Assembly: GCA_034666705.1 (NCBI GenBank)
Contig: JAXDLH010000219.1
Coordinates: forward strand, 1 to 11,526
Reading direction: 5' to 3'
Length of the DNA stretch: 11,526 nucleotides
Source of the DNA: JAXDLH01 sp034666705
GTDB taxonomy: Bacteria > Chloroflexota > UBA6077 > SHYK01
Every line of letters starts with the position of its first letter. The stretch's first letter is position 1. Below the pieces are notes generated by a model. It saw only the letters and a program-made list of their open reading frames with translations. It ran no database searches and was not told where the DNA came from. The position numbers and the translations under genes are program-made. This document shows positions 1 through 6,435 of the stretch, in pieces.

Positions 1-972
1 GTCCTTGCGCCGCGATGCCATAGTTTCGTCGTCCCTGCGCGACTCCAGACGCCGCAGGCGGACGAGCGCCTCCTCGGTGAGGCGACGATTGGCCGCGATC
101 AAGTCGGCAAGGAGTCCATTGAGCAACACGATCCAGCCGAGCATGAAGATCGTGCCGGCCAGCACCACGGACTGGACGTGTCCAGCTCCTCCATCAGCGA
201 AGTAATAGAACACAAACCGCGCGATCCCGATGAGGCCGAGCGTGATGAGCAGGGCGCCGAAGCTCATGAACACGGCGAGTGGACGATAGGTCGCGAAGGC
301 CCGGATGATCGTCGCGCCCGAGTGGGCAAGGTAGTGCGGCATGCTGCGCATGAGCCGCGATGGCCGCGTGACCTCGCGGGCGCCGATGGGGACGGAGACC
401 ACGCGCAGGCCCGAGGCGCCAGCCTGGATCACCGTCTCCATCGTGTAGCTATAAGTGGAGAGCACGTTGGTGCGCAGCGCGGCCTCTCGACTGAACGCGC
501 GAAACCCGCTCGCCGGATCGGCGACGTCGGTACCCGAGACCATACGGACCGTGGCGGCGCCCCGCCGTTGGAGCCAGCGCTTGAGCGGCGAGAAGTAGGG
601 CGCTGCACCAGGATTGCGGTCCCCAATCACGACGTCGGCTTTACCGGCAAGGATTGGGGCGACGAGCGAGGGAATCGCCTCCTGCGGATACTGATTGTCG
701 CCATCCGTATTGACCACGACGTCCGCGCCGAGCCGAATGGCGGCATCGAGCCCGCTGCGGAACGCCGCGGCAAGACCGCGATTGCCTGGATGGCGCACGA
801 CGTGATCGGCGCCGTTGGCGTATGCCACCGCCTCGGTCCCGTCGGTCGAGCCATCGTCCACGACGAGCACTTCGACACAGTCGATGCCGGGGATTACGCG
901 CGGGATCCCGGCGAGAACCGAGGGGAGATCCGCGGCCTCGTTGTAGCAGGGGATCTGAATGATGAGCTTCAC
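1..972 (-). CDS. Family 2 glycosyltransferase, polyprenyl-phosphate sugar synthase-like, C-terminus off the window
   Basis: It probably transfers a sugar from a nucleotide-sugar donor, most likely to a polyprenyl phosphate at the inner membrane face (DPM/GtrB-like). The GT-A fold opens with PCYNEA (residues 8-13). EVLVVDDGSTD (34-44) follows, then the metal-binding NTDGDNQY (88-95), a GDR motif, and DPASGFR (152-158), typical of dolichyl-phosphate-mannose synthase relatives. Two hydrophobic segments near residues 235-258 and 268-292 look like membrane helices, followed by a charged Arg/Glu-rich tail. No stop is reached, so 324 residues are visible and the gene should end just outside. The start is GTG at 972: GGAG lies 6 nt upstream (979-982), and an in-frame TGA a few codons further up leaves only a TTG as alternative. 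It lies downstream of the 1554-aa gene, but a strong hairpin between them suggests separate transcription. The family is clear; donor and acceptor cannot be read from sequence. Confidence 0.9.
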   Translation of the reverse strand, partial: MKLIIQIPCYNEAADLPSVLAGIPRVIPGIDCVEVLVVDDGSTDGTEAVAYANGADHVVRHPGNRGLAAAFRSGLDAAIRLGADVVVNTDGDNQYPQEAIPSLVAPILAGKADVVIGDRNPGAAPYFSPLKRWLQRRGAATVRMVSGTDVADPASGFRAFSREAALRTNVLSTYSYTMETVIQAGASGLRVVSVPIGAREVTRPSRLMRSMPHYLAHSGATIIRAFATYRPLAVFMSFGALLITLGLIGIARFVFYYFADGGAGHVQSVVLAGTIFMLGWIVLLNGLLADLIAANRRLTEEALVRLRRLESRRDDETMASRRKD

Positions 973-1048
973 GCTGCGCTCCAAGCGCGACGATCCAGGT
1001 CATCCCCAGGAGCAGCGCCACCGCGCGAGGCGTCTGGCAGGGGAGGGG

Positions 1049-1102
1049 CTTGTCCCATCCTGCCCAACGATGGTGCAGGCGGATGAGGCGGCGGGGGACA
1101 AG
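1049..1102. repeat. Nested inverted repeat, possible REP-like element or leader structure
   Basis: The outer arms cttgtccc (1049-1056) and gggacaag (1095-1102) are exact reverse complements. Inside them atcc (1057-1060) faces ggat (1081-1084), and ctgc faces gcag further in. On the minus strand this would fold in the leader of the glycosyltransferase, about 77-130 nt before its GTG. The layout resembles short dispersed palindromic elements, but only one copy is in the window, so that reading is inference. Confidence 0.35.
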
Positions 1103-1207
1103 TCACCACCCTACCGAAACGACGGAATCGTCGCAACGGTGCTACCCATGGCAGTTGATCCTCACGCGTGATTCGCGAACTGCGCCGAGTCTAGCACTGA
1201 TGTGCGA

Positions 1208-1244
1208 AGAGGGCCCGTCCGCCGGTGTGGCGGACGGGCCCTCT
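1208..1244 (-). terminator. Perfect 16-bp hairpin after the 1554-aa gene, likely terminator
   Basis: The arms 1208-1223 and 1229-1244 pair at all 16 positions around the 5-nt loop ggtgt. The stem is almost all G-C. It begins 36 nt past the TAA of the large surface-protein gene, where a terminator is expected. Neither strand has a proper U-tract after it (minus reads TTCGCACATC), so it would be a non-canonical, hairpin-only terminator or an mRNA 3'-end stabiliser. Confidence 0.6.
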
Positions 1245-1280
1245 GGTCCTACAGCCCGTTAGCGGGCGCGCGCAGTTAGC

Positions 1281-4200
1281 TTACTGCGTGCGGCCGTTGT
1301 GGTACTGCGGGTTGAACGCGCCGGAAGCGTCGTGGTCGGTCACCGAGTAGTCGACCACGTTGGCCACGGCCACGATGAAGTTCCCGGTCGCGGTGATCCG
1401 CGCCGAGCCCGTGAACACGCCCGGCAGGTTGCCGTTGTACAGCGGGAAGAAGGTCGCCGTGCCCAGCGCGGGCACTGCGATCTGCTCCTGAGCGGTGCCG
1501 TAGATGAATCCGCTGTCGTCACTGTACTGCATGGTCACGATCGCCGAGCTCCCGCTGGTCGCGCCCTGGGTCAGGACGCCCGGGAACACGCCCGGCAACT
1601 GCGAGACCGTCATCAGGGCCGGGATGTCCGGGTTGAAGACCCGCACGCCCGTGTTGATGCCGGTCGGCACGTTGCCGGTGCCGCTGCTGAAGACCTGGTT
1701 CGACGACGGGACCGAAGCGCTCTTGCGCATGTTGGCGACCCAGAGGCAGTCGGTGAAGCCCGCGCTGGTGCACGGAATCTCGCCGACGGCCTCGGCCCGG
1801 GCCGACGCGGTCGCCGCGTCGACGCCGTTGTACGCGATCGCCTGGTTGCGACCGTAGTTGGTGTGGTTCGCCTGCACCGCGAAGTTGCCGCTGATCGGGA
1901 AGCCCGGATTCGAGTTGCTGGCGGTGCGGACCACCGCGGAGCCGCTGTACCCATCCGGGATGAACGCGATCGTCGGCAGGTACACGTTGCGCGTCGAGTT
2001 GCCCTGGGACACGCTGAACGATGCGTTCCCCAGGAACTGGCCGGCCCGATCGTAGAACCCGATGGAATAGTCAGTGCTACTGCCACCGGTGAAGAGCGGG
2101 CTGGTCACGTCGACCGAGATGCCGGAATCCCAGCCGCACGGGGTGCCGGAGGACTGGGTGTTAGCCAGGTCGGCAGCCGAGCAGTTGTAGTTCTTGAACA
2201 GCAGCGGCAGGATCAACATGCCGCTGGTCGCGCCGGTGCCCGGCACGTTCGTGTTGAGCACGCCGTTCAAGACCGTCGGGAAGCCCGACACGGTGTTGTT
2301 CGCGAAGCCGGTGGCCGACGTTGCGACCTTGCCGACCACGCTCACGTTGATCGCCTGCACGGTCAGGCCTGCGGGAAGCACGTTCGGCAGCACACCCGGG
2401 AAGACCAGGGTGTTCGCCGGCGACACGCCCGCCGAGACCACGACCGTCCAGGTGGACTGGTCATTGAGCTGAGCGACGTCTGGATCGCTGTTGTCGCCCA
2501 GATTGAGCAGCGCGATGCCGCCCGCGTTGACGGTGCGGTTGATGATGCAGCCGCTGCCGCCCTGGCAGCCGTTGTTGCCCCTCGTGTCCTTGCTGAAGAG
2601 GGTGAAGGTCACCGTGGTGCCCGAGCCGAGGTTTGCGACCACGATCTCAGACGACCACTTTGCCGCCGTGCCGCCGTAGTTGCGGAACGCCAGCGGAATG
2701 AACGACGTCCCGTTCGGAGCGATGACCTCTTCACGCGGCACGCCGTTGATGATCGTGCGCGCGCCACCCGCGTTGATCGCGTCGAGGGTGATCGTCGCCA
2801 CCAGGTTGCTGAGCGAGTAGAGCCCGCCCGTGACCTGGCCGTTCGGGATGATCGAGAACACGCCCGCCCAGCCGATCGAGCCTCCAGGAATCTGGGAGCC
2901 GATGCCTGGCGCCGACGGTCGCAGGGTCGCCCCCGCGCCAGGCACCAGGTCGATAGTCTGGGTCGAAGCCGTGGACACGTTGCCGTTCGCGTCAGTTGCG
3001 AAGAAGTCGATCTCCGCCACGGTGCGCGACACGCCAGAGTTCACCACCCGGATCTCGCTGGTCTCGAGATCCCAGCCACCCAGGCGTGAGGTGTCCGGGG
3101 TGTTGGCATAGAACGGAATCACCGCCTCCAGGCGCCGCGTCGAGGACTCGCCGCCTGGCACGTTGATCAGGTTCTGCGAGGAGGTCACGAAGCTGGCGCC
3201 ATCGTTCCACGTGCCAGCCACGAGGCCGGTCATGGTGATCGTGCAGCGGGTTACCCCGATGCCCGGTCCTGGGGCCAGTTGCACCGTCGCGCCGCCCGAG
3301 GGCGTCACCACGGTGCTCGCACCGCCGACCACTGCGACGCCGGTAGCCGAGCCAGGGGCGCAGCCATTGGCGCCCTGCGGCAGCTCGATCGCGACGTCGA
3401 ACGTGGTAGCTGCGGATAGTCCGGTCGGCACTACCATCTGGTAGCGGCCGGTCGCGTCAGTGGTCGCCGTGGCCAGCACGGTCGACGCTCCCGCGACGCC
3501 CTGCAGCGAGGTGCAGACCACCGCGTTGTTCACGTTGAACACGAAGGACACTGTCGTCTGCAGGCAACTGCCTGCCGCGAGGACGTACACGCGCACGCCC
3601 TGCTGCGGCTGGAAGCCAGCCACCGCTCCGGCCGCCGGGTTGGTTGCCCCGGTGCCCAGCGCATCGGTCACGTAGCCGAAGATGCCAGTCCCCGTCGCGG
3701 GCGGGGTGCAGACCAAGCCGTTGTTGGTTGCGTTGACCGTCGTGGCGGCGCATAGCGTGCCCGCCGACTGCGCCGCGCCGGTGGAGCCGGGGGCGATCTT
3801 GGCGCCCAACTGGTAGTTGAGCGTGATGATCGCGTCCGAGGTCACCGTCGCCGACTGCGTCGCCGGCAGACTGCCGCACGGCACCGGCGCCACTGCGCCG
3901 GCCGCGTTCGGGACCAGCGCGATCGCGCAGCCCGACTCGCCACCAGCGGGGCCGCGGTCATCGAGAATCGTGACCGTGTACACGCCCGGGGTGAGGCCTG
4001 TGAAGGAGTAGATCCCGTTGGCGCCCACCACCTGCGGGTTGCCGCAGCCGGAGCCGGCCGCGCCGGTGCCGATCGGGAACACTACAGTCGAGAGCGCCGT
4101 GGTGCAGGCCACCCCGGTGCCAGCGGTGAGGTTCAGGCCCGGGTTCGCCAGGGTGCTGAACGCCACGATCTGGCGGGTGGTCAGCGAGTAGAGCACGGCG

Positions 4201-5945
4201 ATTGCGCCCGTGGCCGGCAGGCCCTGGGCGTCGATCACCTGGCCGGTGATCGTGCCGGTGCCGGTGATCGGATTCACCGTAGTGCCCGGCGACGCGATCG
4301 CCACGACGAACACCGGGTCGGTCCAGAGACCGGCCGCTGTTACAGCGACGTCGGTGCAGGTGTTCGTGCCATCGGAGTTCGCTGGGATCGGGGTGACGCA
4401 CGATGCCGTCGCGCCCGCGAGGGTCACGCCGGGACCGCTAATCACCACAGTCCACGTTCCCGCGGTTGCCACGGGAAGGCGGAACCGGCCAGTCTGGGCA
4501 TCGCTGGTGGTCGATGGAGCAATCGCCGGCGTGCAGGCTGGGATCGGCACCGGGGTGCCCAAGAAGCCGCATACCGTGATGCCGCCAATGCCCTGGCCAT
4601 TCTGGTTGACCACATACCCGAAGAGACCGCCGCCCGCGCCAAGCGCGGCTTCGGTCGTCGCCGGGGCGATCTTATTGGCGAGGGTGAAGGTGCCCGCATT
4701 GGTCGTCTGACCACTGGTCACCGTCACCGAGGTGCTGGCCGCGGGGAAGAACCCGCAGGCGGCACCAGCCGGACAGATGTAGTCGTTGGCGTTGTCCGCA
4801 ATGACCAGCTTCGCAGTGCCCGTGAAGACACCCTGGCCATTCTGGCCCGCGCCAGTGAAGAGGAACACGCCAGCACCGTTCGTGGTCGTGGCGTACACAG
4901 CGCCGGTGGCATCCGTCAACACCACGTTGACGTTGCCCAGCGGCGTGCCGTCCGAACGCAGGACGGTGCCCGTGACGAAGCCACGGCCCGCCGGCGACGA
5001 CACCGCCTGGGCAATCGCGAACGAGCCAGCATTGAGGTACTTGCCACCGCCCGCGGCCACGCCTGGCGTCGTCCACGCCGTCGTGGCCCCGGTGGCCGGG
5101 TTCGTGGGCAGCGCGAGTGCGCCACCGCAGGGCGCCGCGCCGCCAACGGCGGTGCAGCCAACGCCCGCCTGCGCGCCCGGGTTGGACGGCGTAAGCGTAG
5201 TGCCGGCGGTGACGCCGGGCCCGGAGAGGGTGAAGGTGTAGTTGGCAGCCGGGGTCAGCGTCGTGAAGACGTACTGGCCTGTGCCAAACGCGGTCGCCAC
5301 CGCAATCGGCGTGGTCGCGCCTGCAGTGAGGGAGGTCGCGGTCACGACCAGCCCACCGATGCCGAGACCTTGCAGGTTGACTACGGAGCCAAAGGCCCCA
5401 TCAACCGTGGCCGCTAGCACCGTCGTGGGCGCAAGCGCCGGCTGGAGCGTCAGCGTGCCGGCTGACTGAGCAATGGGGCCGCCGATCAGAGTGATCGGCT
5501 GCACCGACGGCTGATAGCCGCAGATCACATTCGCCGCGCAGCCGGTGCCGGCTGCCGCGGTGCCCGTGTCCGCTGCTGGGCAGCCGCCCACCGCAGCACC
5601 ACCGGCGAGGCCCGCATTCGCACCAGCGAGTGGTGCGGTGCTGGCGCCGCACCCACGCTGATCGAGGAAGATCAACGTGAACGCGCCGGATTGGTCGGTG
5701 AACGCCGGGATTACGTAGTTGCCGCCGCCGGTGGTCAGCGTTGCGCCGATCACCGAGGCATCCGAGTTGCGCACCAGCGCTACGGTGATGCCAGGAACGC
5801 CTAACGCCCCGCCCGCATCGCTGCCAACCACGTTCCCTGTGACCGACGTGGCTGCGAATGCGGGGGTGACGGAGGCAACCGGCAACACCAGCGCGAGCAG
5901 CATCAGGATGGCCGATGCCATCCGGATGAACTTGCTTTTAGGCAT
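1281..5945 (-). CDS. Giant secreted multi-module surface protein (CnaB/carboxypeptidase-regulatory-like repeats), adhesin-like
   Basis: 1554 residues, complete (ATG to TAA). Residues 1-31 form a signal peptide: a Lys/Arg start, a hydrophobic core, and a likely cut after AFA. Residues 35-920 hold three alternating pairs of beta-sandwich modules: A1 ~35-175, B1 ~183-310, A2 ~321-430, B2 ~440-560, A3 ~562-722, B3 ~753-920. A modules show VTGxV at the start and KIAP-like ends; B modules show FGYVVNxxGQGIGG and SGPGVT. Residues ~936-1554 carry four further beta-sandwich repeats with PLxFxNY-type openings. The 28 cysteines lie mostly in close pairs, and only about 11 lysines are present. No LPXTG, membrane anchor or enzyme motif is seen. 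AAGG lies 5 nt before the ATG. An adhesin or S-layer/matrix role is inferred from architecture only; the exact domain families need a profile search. Confidence 0.85.
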   Translation of the reverse strand: MPKSKFIRMASAILMLLALVLPVASVTPAFAATSVTGNVVGSDAGGALGVPGITVALVRNSDASVIGATLTTGGGNYVIPAFTDQSGAFTLIFLDQRGCGASTAPLAGANAGLAGGAAVGGCPAADTGTAAAGTGCAANVICGYQPSVQPITLIGGPIAQSAGTLTLQPALAPTTVLAATVDGAFGSVVNLQGLGIGGLVVTATSLTAGATTPIAVATAFGTGQYVFTTLTPAANYTFTLSGPGVTAGTTLTPSNPGAQAGVGCTAVGGAAPCGGALALPTNPATGATTAWTTPGVAAGGGKYLNAGSFAIAQAVSSPAGRGFVTGTVLRSDGTPLGNVNVVLTDATGAVYATTTNGAGVFLFTGAGQNGQGVFTGTAKLVIADNANDYICPAGAACGFFPAASTSVTVTSGQTTNAGTFTLANKIAPATTEAALGAGGGLFGYVVNQNGQGIGGITVCGFLGTPVPIPACTPAIAPSTTSDAQTGRFRLPVATAGTWTVVISGPGVTLAGATASCVTPIPANSDGTNTCTDVAVTAAGLWTDPVFVVAIASPGTTVNPITGTGTITGQVIDAQGLPATGAIAVLYSLTTRQIVAFSTLANPGLNLTAGTGVACTTALSTVVFPIGTGAAGSGCGNPQVVGANGIYSFTGLTPGVYTVTILDDRGPAGGESGCAIALVPNAAGAVAPVPCGSLPATQSATVTSDAIITLNYQLGAKIAPGSTGAAQSAGTLCAATTVNATNNGLVCTPPATGTGIFGYVTDALGTGATNPAAGAVAGFQPQQGVRVYVLAAGSCLQTTVSFVFNVNNAVVCTSLQGVAGASTVLATATTDATGRYQMVVPTGLSAATTFDVAIELPQGANGCAPGSATGVAVVGGASTVVTPSGGATVQLAPGPGIGVTRCTITMTGLVAGTWNDGASFVTSSQNLINVPGGESSTRRLEAVIPFYANTPDTSRLGGWDLETSEIRVVNSGVSRTVAEIDFFATDANGNVSTASTQTIDLVPGAGATLRPSAPGIGSQIPGGSIGWAGVFSIIPNGQVTGGLYSLSNLVATITLDAINAGGARTIINGVPREEVIAPNGTSFIPLAFRNYGGTAAKWSSEIVVANLGSGTTVTFTLFSKDTRGNNGCQGGSGCIINRTVNAGGIALLNLGDNSDPDVAQLNDQSTWTVVVSAGVSPANTLVFPGVLPNVLPAGLTVQAINVSVVGKVATSATGFANNTVSGFPTVLNGVLNTNVPGTGATSGMLILPLLFKNYNCSAADLANTQSSGTPCGWDSGISVDVTSPLFTGGSSTDYSIGFYDRAGQFLGNASFSVSQGNSTRNVYLPTIAFIPDGYSGSAVVRTASNSNPGFPISGNFAVQANHTNYGRNQAIAYNGVDAATASARAEAVGEIPCTSAGFTDCLWVANMRKSASVPSSNQVFSSGTGNVPTGINTGVRVFNPDIPALMTVSQLPGVFPGVLTQGATSGSSAIVTMQYSDDSGFIYGTAQEQIAVPALGTATFFPLYNGNLPGVFTGSARITATGNFIVAVANVVDYSVTDHDASGAFNPQYHNGRTQ
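3190..5843 (-). repeat. Three copies of an A-B two-domain unit within the 1554-aa protein
   Basis: The protein alternates two module types, in the order A-B-A-B-A-B. Shared A features are a VTGxV opening (residues 35, 324, 566), a GxYxF or GxFxF strand, a Cys pair beside a G-P-rich loop, and an ending like ALAPTT, KIAPATT or KIAPGST (171, 425, 716). Shared B features are GxFGYV or GAFGSVVN (183, 439, 754), SGPGVT in B1 and B2 (241, 503), and TTPG, WTDPVF or WNDGASF near the end. This indicates duplication of a two-domain unit, since the copies are clearly diverged in sequence and length. Boundaries are approximate. Confidence 0.65.
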
Positions 5946-5950
5946 ATGTG

Positions 5951-5960
5951 CCTTTTCTCC
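5951..5960 (-). promoter_or_regulatory. Ribosome binding site of the 1554-aa gene
   Basis: On the minus strand the sequence GGAGAAAAGG ends 5 nt before the ATG at 5945. The AAGG part has ideal spacing and fixes this start, which is also the one that gives a complete signal peptide. Confidence 0.7.
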
Positions 5961-6056
5961 ACTGGGTATTCAACTTGGTACTCGTCGGGAATCCATTGGG
6001 TCTTGCTTGGGCTAGCTGGGCGCCCCCAGGACGCCGGACCGAATTGCGAGGTTTCG

Positions 6057-6070
6057 TTCAGAGCTCTGAA
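6057..6070. promoter_or_regulatory. 14-bp perfect palindrome, possible operator
   Basis: ttcagagctctgaa is a perfect palindrome without a spacer, about 112-125 bp before the ATG of the large surface-protein gene. It could bind a dimeric regulator, or fold in the leader RNA. No binding protein can be named. Confidence 0.3.
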
Positions 6071-6144
6071 TGGAACACGCGGTGGTTTCGGTTGGTCCTG
6101 CGATCTCCGCTCCCTCTAGGCCCACCTCCATCTGTGTGCGAAGC

Positions 6145-6182
6145 CTGGGCGCCCCTTAGCCGGCGCCGGCGCGAGCGCGCCC
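6145..6182. other. GC-rich palindrome/hairpin cluster in the leader
   Basis: Overlapping symmetric elements: gggcgc (6147-6152) pairs with gcgccc (6177-6182). Between them lies the 12-bp perfect palindrome gccggcgccggc (6159-6170). Next to it ggcgc (6168-6172) pairs with gcgcc (6177-6181). Transcribed from the minus strand this would form very stable structure, perhaps a non-canonical terminator for the upstream peptidase gene or a structured leader of the downstream one. Confidence 0.4.
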
Positions 6183-6196
6183 TTTGCGGCTCCACG

Positions 6197-6237
6197 ACGA
6201 TAAACGCAGGATGCGCGAAAACGTGACATAGGTCACG
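6197..6237 (-). promoter_or_regulatory. CRP/FNR-family-type palindrome with a possible -10 at class II spacing
   Basis: cgtgac-atag-gtcacg (6222-6237) has six perfectly paired bases on each side and fits the GTGA-N6-TCAC pattern of CRP/FNR-superfamily sites. On the minus strand a TATCGT (6197-6202) places a start near 6190 and the palindrome centre at about -40, close to the -41.5 used by class II activators. The match to the family pattern is seen in the sequence; regulation of the large surface-protein gene is inferred. The site is also within a larger inverted repeat, so it may instead be an RNA or terminator structure. Confidence 0.35.
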
Positions 6238-6255
6238 ACCTCGCCGCACGTTTTC
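6217..6255. repeat. 9-bp inverted repeat enclosing the CRP-like site
   Basis: gaaaacgtg (6217-6225) and cacgttttc (6247-6255) are exact reverse complements 21 nt apart, with gcgc just outside each arm (6213-6216 and 6259-6262). Half of the inner GTGAC palindrome shares the left arm, so two foldings compete. With A-rich and T-rich arm ends it could act as a bidirectional terminator or as two operator half-sites. Confidence 0.45.
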
Positions 6256-6271
6256 CTGGCGCTATCCACAC

Positions 6272-6300
6272 AATATAACGAGACGCCCTGTGAACGGTAA
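6272..6300 (-). promoter_or_regulatory. Candidate sigma70-like promoter for the 1554-aa gene
   Basis: The minus strand reads TTACCG (6295-6300), exactly 17 nt, then TATATT (6272-6277). The -10 matches 5 of 6 consensus positions and the -35 matches 3. It lies in a locally AT-rich patch of otherwise GC-rich DNA. Transcription would start near 6265, about 320 nt before the ATG. Confidence 0.4.
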
Positions 6301-6335
6301 TCGACCTCGCGGCGCACTGTGTCGCAGGTGTGATG

Positions 6336-6417
6336 GGATCACGAGCGGCACGGCATACGAGGTGCGGATCGCGAGCGGCACGGCGGCCGTGACTTAGCAG
6401 CGCGAGCGGGGTACGGC
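6336..6417. repeat. Three direct repeats of about 30 bp after the peptidase gene
   Basis: ggatcacgagcggcacggc (6336-6354) recurs as ggatcgcgagcggcacggc (6366-6384), with 18 of 19 bases identical and a 30-bp period. A weaker third copy, gcgagcggggtacggc (6402-6417), follows with a 31-bp period. The array lies entirely between genes, starting within 20 bp of the peptidase stop and upstream of the candidate promoter. It may be an array of protein-binding sites or a small intergenic expansion. Confidence 0.6.
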
Positions 6418-6435
6418 GCCGCTATCTATCCCTGG

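Larger units (their letters stand above)
973..1280. other. Intergenic region between the glycosyltransferase and the large surface protein
   Basis: 308 bp with no credible gene. It holds the perfect hairpin at 1208-1244, a small 5-bp stem at 1254-1267, a nested inverted repeat at 1049-1102 and a weak promoter-like pair for the downstream glycosyltransferase. That pair on the minus strand is TTGCGA (1131-1136), a 17-nt spacer, then TAGGGT (1108-1113). The -10 matches only three consensus positions, so the promoter is a guess. A 5-bp inverted repeat (cgacg/cgtcg, 1120-1133) sits in the spacer. Confidence 0.5.
5946..6435. other. 490-bp intergenic region, leader and regulatory zone of the 1554-aa gene
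   Basis: No gene is supported here. From high to low coordinates it holds three direct repeats (6336-6417), a promoter-like pair (6272-6300), nested palindromes (6217-6255), a GC-rich hairpin cluster (6145-6182), a 14-bp palindrome (6057-6070) and the ribosome binding site (5951-5960). The 11-mer ctgggcgcccc occurs twice (6016-6026 and 6145-6155). If transcription starts near 6265 or 6190, the leader is about 245-320 nt, long enough for RNA-based control, but I recognise no known riboswitch. No canonical U-tract terminator follows the peptidase gene. Confidence 0.6.

Noticed and set aside
178..1086. Plus-strand open frame of 302 codons over the left gene
   Set aside because: The minus strand here encodes an unmistakable GT2 with all motifs in order. 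The plus-strand frame is a compositional shadow.
1299..3089. Long plus-strand open frame of 596 codons
   Set aside because: It lies antisense to the large surface-protein gene and is rich in Arg, Ala and His, as expected from a GC-rich complement. No domain pattern is seen, whereas the minus strand has a signal peptide and modular repeats.
6120..6240. Resemblance to a cyclic di-GMP-I riboswitch (CGCAAAG... and CGGCTAAGG-like fragments on the minus strand)
   Set aside because: The fragments are out of the required order and the conserved GGGCAAACC and tetraloop-receptor parts are missing.
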